64,000 bases of DNA from Acidobacteriota bacterium (GTDB taxonomy: Bacteria > Acidobacteriota > Vicinamibacteria > Vicinamibacterales > UBA823). Location of the stretch: NCBI GenBank assembly GCA_002730525.1, contig PCAK01000040.1, forward strand, positions 124,001 through 188,000, in the 5' to 3' direction. The notes under the pieces were generated by a model. It ran no database searches and was not told where the DNA came from. It worked only from the letters and a program-made list of their open reading frames with translations. Below, piece by piece: positions 53,512-62,269 of the stretch; positions within the stretch are counted from its first letter, which is position 1; every line of letters begins with the position of its first letter. Made by a program: the position numbers and the translations under genes.

Positions 53512-55536
53512 ATGACCAACTTCCTTCGGATGATGGCGTTCAGTATCGCCTTGCCGCTACTCGCGGTGTCGCCCATCGCGGCGCAGGACCGCCGACCGAT
53601 GGAGATCGAGGATCTCCTCGCCCTCGCCTCCGTGTCAGGCCCCAGGATCAGCCCCGACGGCCGGTTCGTCGCCTACGTTGTCACGACGATGGACTTCGAA
53701 GAAGACGCGAACGACTCGGAACTCTGGGTCGTGGCGACGGGCGGTGGCGCGCCCGTGCGGTTGACCCAGCGGGCCGGGCGGGACAACGGGCCGCGCTGGT
53801 CGCCGGAAGGCTGGCTCGCCTTTCTCTCCGACCGCGGGGAGGAGACGCAGGTCTACGGGATCCGGCCGGACGGCGGCGAGGCCTGGGAAGTGACCGACTG
53901 GCCGACCGGCACGCAGTCGTTCCGGCTCTCACCTGACGGTGGGCGGATTGCGTTCGTTGCGACCGCTGAGAAGACCGAAGATCAGGAGAGCTTCGAGAGG
54001 GAACGCGGCCGGCCTGAGGTCTGGGGCGAGTTCTACCAGGACGAGTGGTCTCACCTCTGGGTCGCGCCGCTCACCGATGGCCACGCCGGCGAGGCCGAGC
54101 GCTATTCACCCGACGGCGCGTTCGTGACGACCGTCGTCTGGGAGCCAGATTCGTCGCGGCTCGCCTATGCCGCGCGACCAGCGCCCGATCTGCGCACGAA
54201 CCGAGAGGCGAACGTCTACGTCGTCGCCGGACCCGGCGAGACGCCAAGTCAGGTCACCGACCTGCCGGGTGGCGAGAGTCCAGTGGCCTGGACCGCTTCG
54301 CGCGGCCTGATCGTCGCGGGCTCCGGACAGGCGCTCGGGACGTACAATCGCCGGCTCTTCAGCGTGCCTGATGACGGCGGCGCGCTCGTGCCGCTGTCCG
54401 ACGGCCTCGACGAGAACGCCGGGTACGTGGCTCTCACAGACGACGACCTGCTCTACGTCGAAGCCGCGGAACGGACCGGCCGCGGCCTGTTCCGGATCGC
54501 GCTGCCCGACGGCGAACCCGAGCGCATGACCGACGATGCCATGTTCCGCCGGAGTTTCACGGTGACGGACGACGGATCGCTGGTCGCGTTTCTCGCCGAG
54601 TCCGGCACGGCGCCCGCCGACGTCCATGTACTGGAGGTCGCGGACGTCTCGGGCGGGTCAGCTCGCAGGCTGAGCGACCACAACTCCAAGCTGAGTTCCT
54701 TCCGGCTCGGCGAGCAGCGCGTCGTCACCTGGCCGTCGCGCGCCGACGGCGAGGAGATCGAAGGGGTGCTCACGCTGCCGGTCGGCTACGCCGAGGGCGA
54801 CCGCGTCCCGCTGCTGCTGGTCATTCACGGCGGACCGTCGGGGGTATCGGCCGCCCGGTTCGTCGCGCGGTCCGGTGCGTATCCGATCGCGGTCTTCGCC
54901 GGGCGCGACTACGCCGTCCTGCAGCCGAACTACCGTGGGTCCACCGGCTACGGCGAGACGTTCCGCGGGCTCAACCGGGGTGACATCTCCGGGCGCGACT
55001 GGGTCGACATCGACTCGGGCGTCGATGCGCTGATCGAGGCTGGCATCGCCGACCCCGATCGCCTTGGCGTGATGGGCTGGAGTTTCGGTGGTCACCACAC
55101 CTTCTGGGGGATCACCCAGACCGATCGCTACCGCGCGGCGAGCGCGGGCGCCGGGGCGAACGATCTGATCTCGATGTACTCGCAGACCGATCTGCCCGAG
55201 TTCTACCAGACCTACCTCGGCCCGAAGCCGTGGGAGGACTTCGAGCTCTACGAGGAACGCTCGGCCTATCGGTTCGTGGAGCGCGTTGTCACGCCGCTGC
55301 TGATCCAGGTGGGCGAGCGCGACGAGCGCGTGCCAGCCGAGCAGAGCATCCAGTTCTACGAGGCGGTCCGGGCGATCGGCAAGGCCGAGACGTCGCTCGT
55401 CATCTACCCGGGCCAGCCCCACGGGGTAAGAGCGCCGCGGCTCGTGCGCGACCTGCTCACGCGCAACCTCGACTGGTTCACGCGCTTGATCCCGGCGGGG
55501 GCAGACGAGACGACGGCTAGCGGCGCCGAACGGTAG
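53512..55536 (+). CDS. Secreted S9 family peptidase
   Basis: A 674-residue serine peptidase with signal peptide (about 1-24, PIAAQ), a PD40 propeller (repeats such as ISPDGRFVAYVV, WSPEGWLAFLSD, LSPDGGRIAFVA) and a C-terminal alpha/beta-hydrolase domain. Triad: S524 in GWSFGGH, D604 in GERDERVP, H637 in GQPHGVR. VIHGGPSG and NYRGSTGYG form the oxyanion region. It ends the PhoD-led gene run, 25 nt after the LOG-like gene. It acts on oligopeptides, probably as an acylaminoacyl- or dipeptidyl-peptidase. Confidence 0.93.
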   Translation: MTNFLRMMAFSIALPLLAVSPIAAQDRRPMEIEDLLALASVSGPRISPDGRFVAYVVTTMDFEEDANDSELWVVATGGGAPVRLTQRAGRDNGPRWSPEGWLAFLSDRGEETQVYGIRPDGGEAWEVTDWPTGTQSFRLSPDGGRIAFVATAEKTEDQESFERERGRPEVWGEFYQDEWSHLWVAPLTDGHAGEAERYSPDGAFVTTVVWEPDSSRLAYAARPAPDLRTNREANVYVVAGPGETPSQVTDLPGGESPVAWTASRGLIVAGSGQALGTYNRRLFSVPDDGGALVPLSDGLDENAGYVALTDDDLLYVEAAERTGRGLFRIALPDGEPERMTDDAMFRRSFTVTDDGSLVAFLAESGTAPADVHVLEVADVSGGSARRLSDHNSKLSSFRLGEQRVVTWPSRADGEEIEGVLTLPVGYAEGDRVPLLLVIHGGPSGVSAARFVARSGAYPIAVFAGRDYAVLQPNYRGSTGYGETFRGLNRGDISGRDWVDIDSGVDALIEAGIADPDRLGVMGWSFGGHHTFWGITQTDRYRAASAGAGANDLISMYSQTDLPEFYQTYLGPKPWEDFELYEERSAYRFVERVVTPLLIQVGERDERVPAEQSIQFYEAVRAIGKAETSLVIYPGQPHGVRAPRLVRDLLTRNLDWFTRLIPAGADETTASGAER

Positions 55537-55616
55537 CGCGGCCCTTAAGGGCCGCGAGTCCAACTTCAGGAGGGCTTCGCCCTTCGGGCTCGCCCAGGCA
55601 GGACTAAAGTCCTGCC
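55537..55616. repeat. Cluster of three palindromes between convergent genes
   Basis: Directly after the S9 stop lies a perfect 20-bp palindrome centred on TTAA (55537-55556). It is followed by AGGGC/GCCCT with a TTC loop (55571-55583) and a 9-bp stem GGCAGGACT/AGTCCTGCC with an AA loop (55597-55616). It ends 4 nt before the stop codon of the converging metalloprotease. The order and symmetry suit a bidirectional terminator or a mobile REP-like element. Confidence 0.75.
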
Positions 55617-55620
55617 CTAC

Positions 55621-58119
55621 TCATTGTTCAATCCACCAGACCGAGCAGGTCGGATCCGGCATCAGGTAGTCCATGCCCGTGTCGCCGATCGGTGCGCCCG
55701 GCGGCTCCGGCGGGGGCGCCGGCTGGCCGAACGCCTCGGCGGGCCGCTCGAGGAACCGCGTGATGTCGCGCGCGAGCAAGGAGGCGTGCGCGCGCTCGCC
55801 GTTGCTGCCGCTTCGTGATTCGCGCCCGAGGCGCGCGGCGAGTTCCTCCAGTTCGAGGGACGCCACCGCGCGCACCTGCGGCATCGCAGCGCTGTCCGCC
55901 AGGCGCGTGATCCGGTCGACGACGACGTGCTCGACGGCTCGGCCGATCTCCGCTTCGTAGTCGTTTACCGGCGCGACATCGAAAGTCCCGGCGATGATGG
56001 TGTCGAGCACCTCATCGAGGCCAGGCAGGCCCGGTGTCACGGCGTGTTGGGTCACCATCCGCGCGGCGCGGTCGCCGCGAAGGATCATCGCCACGGTGTG
56101 ATCGGCGGCGACGACGGCCGGTGAGATCGGATCGAACATCAGCCCGGTGTACCGCGGAAACAGTTCTCGATGACGCCCGAATCCCGCCGGCCGCGGCGGC
56201 AACCGGTCGATGACGTCGTCAGGAACGGCCAGTTCGCCCGGACTGATCGCCCGCATCAGTGCATCTAGTGCGGCACGCTGTTCAGCGGCCGGGACCCCGA
56301 CGACCGGCTCGCGCCCGTCGCCGCGCATCGCGTAGATGTAGTGCATCCCCCCGATCGCCGAGGCCGCCGCGTCGATCTGGAACCGGTGGTGGAGGTAGAG
56401 CGGCACGAAGACCTCTTCCATCGTCGCCAGCGGCATGTCGCGGCGGATCGCCGCCTCCCCGAAGTCGGTCATGGCCGTGCGCCGGACCTCCAGCATCCGA
56501 TTCAATTCCGTCGCTGGATCGACGCCGTTGGCCCACTGATGCACCCGCGGGTTGGCGTCGAGGTCCTGGTTCGTCAGGTAGATCAGGTCCTGGTTCCACG
56601 CGTCATCGAGAATCTGCTGCAGCGCCGTCGGTTCGTCGACGCCCTGCGGGTAATCCCGGTAGCCGTAGTTGATGGCCACCTTGTCCCAGTCGCCGATGCC
56701 GACGTCGTAGGCGTCGGACACGTCGATCGTCCCGTCGTCGTCGAGCGTGATGAGCGGGTGCGGATAGTCGAGCACCGAGATGCGGCCTTGCGTACTCGCG
56801 TAGTAGTTGTGCCCGAGGCCGAGCGTGTGGCCGACCTCGTGCGCCGAGAGTTGCCGGATCCGGGCCAGCGCCATCTCCGACAGCTCGGACGGCATCTCGT
56901 CACCGCCCTCGTACGGCGATAGCAGCCCTTCGGCGATCAGGAAGTCCTGCCGCACCCTGAGCGAGCCCAGCGTGACGACGCCCTTGATGATCTCGCCAGT
57001 CCGCGGGTCGGTGACGCCGCCGCCGCCGCTCCAGCCACGGGTCGACCGGTGCACCCAGTTGATGACGTTGTAGCGGATGTCGAAGCTGTCGGCGCCCTCC
57101 GGCAGCAGTTCGACGCGGAACGCGTCGCGGTAGCCCGCGGCTTCGAACGCCTGGTTCCACCACTGTGCGCCCTCGAGGAGTGCCGAGCGCACCGGTTCCG
57201 GCGTGCCGCGGTCGAGGTAGTAGACGATCGGCTCGACAGCGTCGCTGACCGCGGCCATCGGGTCGACCTTCTCGAGCCGATGCCGCCTGATGAGTCGCTT
57301 GACCATCGAGTCGCCGAGCGGCGTCGAGTAGTCCTGCCACGACACGCTCCCGAACCCCGACCGCGGATCGCAGGTGCGCGCCTCGTAGCCCGGTCCGGGC
57401 AGCTGGACGAACGAGTGATGCTGGCGCAGCGTGACGGCCTCGGCCGCCGGCGTGACGTCGGCAACACCGTGCCGCCGTTCGTTGCGCGGCCCGAACCCTC
57501 GGCGGCCCTGCGGCTGACTCGTGAAGGTCACCGTGACGTCGATCTCCGAGTTCTGCGGGAAGCCCTTCGTCCGGTCGAGATGGATGGCGCTGCGCGATGG
57601 GTCGACGCGGTACTGGCCGTCCTGGCTCAGCCGCGGCACGATGCCGTGCGTGTCACGTAGCAGAAAGTCGGTCGTGTCGACCAGAACGCGGCCATCGGTC
57701 TCGGCGCCGACCGTGAAGCCCCAGAGGATCGATCGGGCGAACGCGTCCTCAACGGCCTGCCGCTCGTCCGGATCGTCGGTGCTGGCCCGGAACTGGTAGT
57801 TCCGCTGCACCATGAGAATCTTCGGGCCGATGCGTTCGAAGACCACCAGCCGCGATCGGGTCTGGCCACGGTCGAGGCCGATGTCGTTCGATCCCAGCCC
57901 CGCCGAGAGCCCCGACAGGTAGAGCTCCTCGCTGTCGAAGCGGGAGATCTCCAGCCAGAGCGTTCCGGCAGCGTCGTCCCAGTACATTGGGAAGTAGCCG
58001 GCGATCGTCTGCATGCCAGCCGTCTTGTCGGCGATGGTCGGCATCTCCTGCGCGACGGCGCCGGTTGGCGCTACGATGGACGCGGCGAAGATGGCGAGGC
58101 CGAGGGTGCGTTTGAACAC
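55621..58119 (-). CDS. Secreted zinc metalloprotease, DUF5117 type
   Basis: An 832-residue exported metallopeptidase of the DUF5117/DUF5118-containing group, common in Acidobacteria and Bacteroidetes. The metzincin-like zinc site is H427-EVG-H431-TLGLG-H437 in SAHEVGHTLGLGHNYY. A GTG start at 58119 is chosen because GGAGGT precedes it and a signal peptide (FKRTLGLAIFAASIVAPTGAVAQ) begins there; an ATG at 58152 has no ribosome binding site. WNQAFEAAGYRDAFRVELLPEGAD is another family block. It probably degrades proteins outside the cell. The S9 peptidase upstream ends 41 nt away on the same strand. Confidence 0.9.
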   Translation of the reverse strand: MFKRTLGLAIFAASIVAPTGAVAQEMPTIADKTAGMQTIAGYFPMYWDDAAGTLWLEISRFDSEELYLSGLSAGLGSNDIGLDRGQTRSRLVVFERIGPKILMVQRNYQFRASTDDPDERQAVEDAFARSILWGFTVGAETDGRVLVDTTDFLLRDTHGIVPRLSQDGQYRVDPSRSAIHLDRTKGFPQNSEIDVTVTFTSQPQGRRGFGPRNERRHGVADVTPAAEAVTLRQHHSFVQLPGPGYEARTCDPRSGFGSVSWQDYSTPLGDSMVKRLIRRHRLEKVDPMAAVSDAVEPIVYYLDRGTPEPVRSALLEGAQWWNQAFEAAGYRDAFRVELLPEGADSFDIRYNVINWVHRSTRGWSGGGGVTDPRTGEIIKGVVTLGSLRVRQDFLIAEGLLSPYEGGDEMPSELSEMALARIRQLSAHEVGHTLGLGHNYYASTQGRISVLDYPHPLITLDDDGTIDVSDAYDVGIGDWDKVAINYGYRDYPQGVDEPTALQQILDDAWNQDLIYLTNQDLDANPRVHQWANGVDPATELNRMLEVRRTAMTDFGEAAIRRDMPLATMEEVFVPLYLHHRFQIDAAASAIGGMHYIYAMRGDGREPVVGVPAAEQRAALDALMRAISPGELAVPDDVIDRLPPRPAGFGRHRELFPRYTGLMFDPISPAVVAADHTVAMILRGDRAARMVTQHAVTPGLPGLDEVLDTIIAGTFDVAPVNDYEAEIGRAVEHVVVDRITRLADSAAMPQVRAVASLELEELAARLGRESRSGSNGERAHASLLARDITRFLERPAEAFGQPAPPPEPPGAPIGDTGMDYLMPDPTCSVWWIEQ

Positions 58120-58160
58120 TGATACCTCCGGGGTTGTCTGCTGACGAAACATTCGCTGGA

Positions 58161-60191
58161 CTACTGGCCGGCGTCGGTCATCCGATCGCCCGTCGTCCCG
58201 TACTTCTCGAACCACTGACGCAGGTAGAGCTGCGTCCGCATGAAGTTCGACGGTCGCGACCCGGTGCCGTGCGACTGGTTGTTGTAGCGCAGGAGCGCCG
58301 TCGGCACCTTCCGGAACTTCAGCGCGCGATAAAACTGCTCGGCCTGCGTGATCGGCGTCCGCAGATCGTCCTCACCGGTGATGAGCATCGTCGGCGTCGT
58401 GACGCTGCCGACGTGGAAGATCGACGAATGCGCGATCCATAGCGTCGGGTCCTCCCACGGCAGCTGCGGGAACCGGTAGTACGGCAAGATGTCGGTCGTG
58501 CCGCTCGTGCTCATCCAGTCGACGATCGTGCAGTTCGACGACGCGGCCGCGAAGCGATCAGTCTTCGTGACGATCCACGCCGTTAGGATGCCGCCGCCGC
58601 TGCAGCCGGTGACGAACAGGTTCTCGGGATCGACGAAGCCCGTCTCGAGCATCGTGTCGACGCCGGCCATCAGGTCCTGGTAGTCGGGACCGGGGTAGGC
58701 GTCGGCGATCATGTTGCCGAACGCGCTGCCGTATCCGGTGCTGCCACGCGGATTGGTGAACAAGACCACGTAGTCGTTCGCCACGTGCTCCTGAAAGCCG
58801 TAGTTGAAGCGCGCGCCGTACATGCTGTGCGGACCGCCGTGGATGTGGAGTTGCAGCGGGTAGCTCCGGTCCGAATCGAAATCGGGCGGCGTCAGATACC
58901 AGCCCTGGACGCGCACGCCGTCAGGCGCGGTGTACCAGACTTCGGTCGTCTCTCCCAGCGCGACGCCGTCGAGGATGTCGTCGTTGACGTGCGTCAACTG
59001 ATCTCGCTCGGCCGGTGAGGCGAGATCGAAGGCGACGATGTCGGTCGGTCGGTCGAAGTCGGTCAAGACCCCGACTGCCTGGCCCGCCTCGTTGATGTCG
59101 GTCACGGTCAGCGTGTGGACGCCTTCGGTCACCGGCGTGACCGGGCCGCCACTCGCCGCGATGCGATAGAGGTTCTGTGTTCCCTCGTTCTGTGCCGAGA
59201 AGTAGAGGGTGCCGCCATCGGCGCTCCACCTGACGTTGCGTGGCGAGCGATCCCAGTCACCCGAGATCAGGCGGGCGTTCGAGCCGTCGACGTTCACCAC
59301 ATACAGCTTGCTGTCGATCCAGGAATCTCGCGTCCAGTCGTAGCCGGTGTAGGCGATCCGGGTACCGTCGGGCGACACCTTCGGCTGCTGGTCGGGGCCC
59401 TCTCGGTCGGTCAACTGGGTCACGTCGCCGCTCGCCACGGCGACCGAGTAGATCTCCGACTCCCGGAAATGGTACTCGGCATCGTCGAGGCGCAGGCCGC
59501 TGAAGACGATCGCGCGGCCGTTCGGTGTCCATTCGACGTTGGTGTGGTTGTAGCCGCCGTCGGTAATCTGCCGAGCCGTGCCGCCGTCGGCGGGTACGAC
59601 GAAGATATGCCGCCAGCCCTCGTCGATGTAGCCGACGCCGTCCTGCCGATACCGGAGCCGTTCGACGATCTTCGGCGCTCCGGTCCACGTGGCGCCCTCC
59701 GGACGGCTCGGTAGGTCGATCGACCAGTTCGTCTTGTCGTCCACCATCATCGTGAAGGCGATGCGCGACCCGTCGGGGGACCAGGCGATGTTGGACGGGC
59801 CATTGTCGATGCGCGTGACCTGCGTGACGGCGCCCTCATCGTCCATCCAGCGGACGAAGACCTGCCGGCCATCCGGATCGCCCGATGCAATGAAGGCGAT
59901 GCGATCGCCGCTGGGCGACCACCGCGGGCTCGAGCCGTCGACGAGGAACCGGTTGCGGCTTCCGTCGCGGTTGACGATCCAGAGCGACGACTCGCGCCGG
60001 TCGTTCATCTTGTCGAACCACTGCCGCGTGTAGACGACCTGGCGTCCGTCCGGTGAGAGCCGCGGGTCGGTCACTGATTCGAAATCGAGATACGTCGCCA
60101 GATCGAGCTTGCGCGTCTCGAGCTGGGCCTGCGCGGCAGCCGGCCAGAGGACGGCGCCTGCGAGCACGAGCGACAGCACACGGTTGATCAT
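58161..60191 (-). CDS. Secreted S9 family peptidase
   Basis: A 676-residue exported serine peptidase. The signal peptide ends AAAQAQ (about residue 22); PD40 repeats (LSPDGRQVVYTRQW, WSPSGDRIAFIA, VSPDGTRIAYTG) form the propeller; the hydrolase domain holds S531 in TGCSGGG, D609 in TGEDDLRTP and H641 in NQSHGTG. The nucleophile elbow GCSGGG differs from the more usual GGSYGG. The start at 60191 follows a purine-rich Shine-Dalgarno sequence; the frame is open far upstream only as an antisense shadow. It may be co-transcribed with the metalloprotease, giving a protease plus oligopeptidase pair. Confidence 0.92.
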   Translation of the reverse strand: MINRVLSLVLAGAVLWPAAAQAQLETRKLDLATYLDFESVTDPRLSPDGRQVVYTRQWFDKMNDRRESSLWIVNRDGSRNRFLVDGSSPRWSPSGDRIAFIASGDPDGRQVFVRWMDDEGAVTQVTRIDNGPSNIAWSPDGSRIAFTMMVDDKTNWSIDLPSRPEGATWTGAPKIVERLRYRQDGVGYIDEGWRHIFVVPADGGTARQITDGGYNHTNVEWTPNGRAIVFSGLRLDDAEYHFRESEIYSVAVASGDVTQLTDREGPDQQPKVSPDGTRIAYTGYDWTRDSWIDSKLYVVNVDGSNARLISGDWDRSPRNVRWSADGGTLYFSAQNEGTQNLYRIAASGGPVTPVTEGVHTLTVTDINEAGQAVGVLTDFDRPTDIVAFDLASPAERDQLTHVNDDILDGVALGETTEVWYTAPDGVRVQGWYLTPPDFDSDRSYPLQLHIHGGPHSMYGARFNYGFQEHVANDYVVLFTNPRGSTGYGSAFGNMIADAYPGPDYQDLMAGVDTMLETGFVDPENLFVTGCSGGGILTAWIVTKTDRFAAASSNCTIVDWMSTSGTTDILPYYRFPQLPWEDPTLWIAHSSIFHVGSVTTPTMLITGEDDLRTPITQAEQFYRALKFRKVPTALLRYNNQSHGTGSRPSNFMRTQLYLRQWFEKYGTTGDRMTDAGQ

Positions 60192-60308
60192 GGTTCCCCC
60201 TCCTGGAAGCCCCCTTTTTATCACCTTCGCCTGGTCCGTGCGGTATAACCAGTCTTCGCGCCGGCCAGGGTGCCGTCGTCGGAAGGTCATTCGATCGAAG
60301 GACGAACC
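60192..60308. promoter_or_regulatory. Divergent region between the S9 gene and the chimeric gene
   Basis: This 117-nt gap contains a TATAAC box at 60244-60249 on the plus strand, 59 nt before the chimeric gene, and a CCCCCTTTTTATCACC stretch at about 60212-60227 that would be A-rich on the minus strand. GAAGGA at 60297-60302 serves the chimeric gene. Both genes therefore have leaders with Shine-Dalgarno sequences. Confidence 0.3.
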
Positions 60309-61334
60309 ATGCCGCATCTGCACCGCTGTTTCGCGCTTTTCGCGCCGCTGCTGCTCGTCTGGATGTCCGCGTTGGCCGAAGCGCAGACGTTCGACCTCGT
60401 CATCCTGAACGGCCACGTCGTCGACGGCTCGGGCAGCCCAGAGTTCCGAGCCGATGTGGCGATCCGTGGTGACACGATCGAGGTGGTCGGCCGGCTCGAC
60501 AGCGTCTCGGCCCGTCGGGTCATCGATGCGACCGGACGGCTCGTGGTACCGGGCTTCATCGACATGCACTCGCACGCCGACCGAGCGCTCTCGTCGAACG
60601 ACCGGCGGTCGCGTGAAGTCTACAATCTTGTGGCCCAGGGGATTACGACGGTCGTCTTCGGGCCCGACGACCGAAATCCCATCTGGCCGATCGAGGACGA
60701 GATCGCCGCGTATCGTCGTGGCGGGACCGCGCTGAACGTCGTGCCGATGGTCGGCCACGGCACGGTGCGCGGCGAGGTGATGTTGCCGCTCGCCGACCGG
60801 CTCGTAGCGCTGAAGCGCGAGGTCGAACAGCGAACGACCGGACTCCCCATCGAACCCGCGGCGGCACGGCACTCGATCCTGATGCTGGGCGGTCGCGTCG
60901 AGGGAGGCAGCAACTTCAACCTGGTGCCGGGGGAGTGCACGTTCACCGTCGACCGCCGGCTCAATCCCGATGAGGATCTGGACACCGAGCGTCGGAGACT
61001 CTTCGACGTGCTCGACCAGGCGCGAGACGCGGGCGCCGGCCTCGATGTCGAGGTGATTCAGGAGGGCCGGTCGTCGGAGACGTCCGCGGAGGACCCGCTG
61101 GCGCGGTCGCTGGCGTCCAACATCGAGGCCGTGAACGGCCAGCCCGCCCGGTTCGAGATGTGTCCCGGACTCCTGGAGATCAGGTTCTACGCGGAGCGCG
61201 GCATTCCCGCGCTGGCCTACGGGTCGGGCCTGCTCTCGGTGTCGCATGGACCGAACGAATTCGTGAAGTTGGACGACGTGAATCGCGCCGCGGCGGTGTA
61301 CGCGCTGACGGTCGCCGAGTTGTTACGAACGTGA
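60309..61334 (+). CDS. Chimera: N-terminal half of D-aminoacylase-like amidohydrolase fused to C-terminal half of an M20 peptidase
   Basis: A 341-residue open frame. Residues 1-25 form a signal peptide. Residues about 27-157 match the start of a D-aminoacylase-like amidohydrolase: DLVILNGHVVDGSGSPEFRADVAIRGDTI, then FIDMHSHADRAL with the HxH metal site, ending at MVGHGTVRGEVM. From about residue 159 (60780 onward) the sequence is instead the end of an M20 peptidase: GGRVEGGSNFNLVPGECTFTVDRRL (dimer/lid domain) and GLLSVSHGPNEFVKLDD with the last zinc His. Each enzyme lacks half of its metal site, so activity is doubtful. It looks like a deletion that joined two neighbouring genes in frame, or an assembly error. 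Confidence 0.8.
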   Translation: MPHLHRCFALFAPLLLVWMSALAEAQTFDLVILNGHVVDGSGSPEFRADVAIRGDTIEVVGRLDSVSARRVIDATGRLVVPGFIDMHSHADRALSSNDRRSREVYNLVAQGITTVVFGPDDRNPIWPIEDEIAAYRRGGTALNVVPMVGHGTVRGEVMLPLADRLVALKREVEQRTTGLPIEPAAARHSILMLGGRVEGGSNFNLVPGECTFTVDRRLNPDEDLDTERRRLFDVLDQARDAGAGLDVEVIQEGRSSETSAEDPLARSLASNIEAVNGQPARFEMCPGLLEIRFYAERGIPALAYGSGLLSVSHGPNEFVKLDDVNRAAAVYALTVAELLRT

Positions 61335-61357
61335 CGAGGGTACAGGAAGGAGTCCCC

Positions 61358-62209
61358 ATGACCATCTTAGGTGCGCTCGTTGCTTTGACGGTGATGACCG
61401 CGGCGACCGCCGATGCCCAGATCGTCGAACGCCAGACGACGGTCTACGATTTCGATATCCACTATTCCGAGGTCGGCACTGGTCCACCGATTGTCGTGCT
61501 CCACGGCCTGTGGGGTGGCCGGAACGAATGGGAGCCGGTCATCGAGCCAATCGGAAGTGATCACCGGGTGCTGATCCCTGACTTGCCCGGCTTCGGAGAT
61601 TCGGACAAACCGCTGGCCAATTTTCACAACGCGCTTCTCGCGCAGTTCGTCATAGGCTTCATGGATGCGCTTGATCTTCGCCGGGTGACCCTGGCGGGAC
61701 ACGCAATGGGTGCGAATCTCGCCACCTTCATGGCCGCCCACCATGGCGACCGCGTCGAACGCCTGATCCTCGTGGATGGCGCCGGCTATCAGCGTGACGA
61801 GCCACGCCGTGGCCCGCTGCCGACTCCGTTCGTCCGCACCGTGACCGGCTCGACGATTGCCGCGACGAAGACGTTCCTCAGGCGACGCGTCGAGAACGAC
61901 GCCCTCGTGACCGATGCCTGGGCGGAGGAGGCGTTCGTCCGCTGGCTGAAATCGGCCGATGCCATCGAACAGATGCTGGAGGTGGGGGGAGAAGTGACCG
62001 CGGAGGAGATGCGCGGCATCCAGGTGCCGACGCTGATCGTCTGGGGGCGCGAGGACGGCGTCAGCAACGTCGCCACCGCGGACCGTGTCCATGCCGACAT
62101 CGTCGGATCGCAGCTCGTCATCCTCGATGGCTCCGGGCACTTGCCTCAATTGGAGAAGACCGAGGAATTTCTGTCGGCGGTGCAGAGCTTTCTGGGAGTG
62201 GCTCGATAG
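61358..62209 (+). CDS. Secreted alpha/beta-hydrolase fold protein lacking the nucleophile serine
   Basis: A 283-residue exported protein with a signal peptide ending ATADAQ and the full alpha/beta-hydrolase layout: IVVLHGLWGGRNEW (oxyanion strand), DLPGFGDSDKP, the nucleophile elbow, WGREDG (D233) and DGSGHLPQ (H261). At the elbow, where GHSMG is expected, the sequence is AGHAMGAN: residue 116 is Ala (codon GCA). Asp and His remain. The start follows AGGAAGG. Either it has lost hydrolase activity and binds a ligand, or it uses another mechanism, or the base is wrong (TCA would be Ser). It may be co-transcribed with the chimeric gene 24 nt upstream. Confidence 0.85.
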   Translation: MTILGALVALTVMTAATADAQIVERQTTVYDFDIHYSEVGTGPPIVVLHGLWGGRNEWEPVIEPIGSDHRVLIPDLPGFGDSDKPLANFHNALLAQFVIGFMDALDLRRVTLAGHAMGANLATFMAAHHGDRVERLILVDGAGYQRDEPRRGPLPTPFVRTVTGSTIAATKTFLRRRVENDALVTDAWAEEAFVRWLKSADAIEQMLEVGGEVTAEEMRGIQVPTLIVWGREDGVSNVATADRVHADIVGSQLVILDGSGHLPQLEKTEEFLSAVQSFLGVAR

Positions 62210-62269
62210 CTCCGCGGGTTCCTCACTGATCGGAGCGGAGGAGACCGTCCTCGAAGCGTCGGGCTACCA

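Noticed and set aside
60192-61247. Upstream extension of the minus-strand S9 peptidase to 1028 codons
   Set aside because: The extension is antisense to the chimeric gene and lies before a proper signal peptide at 60191.
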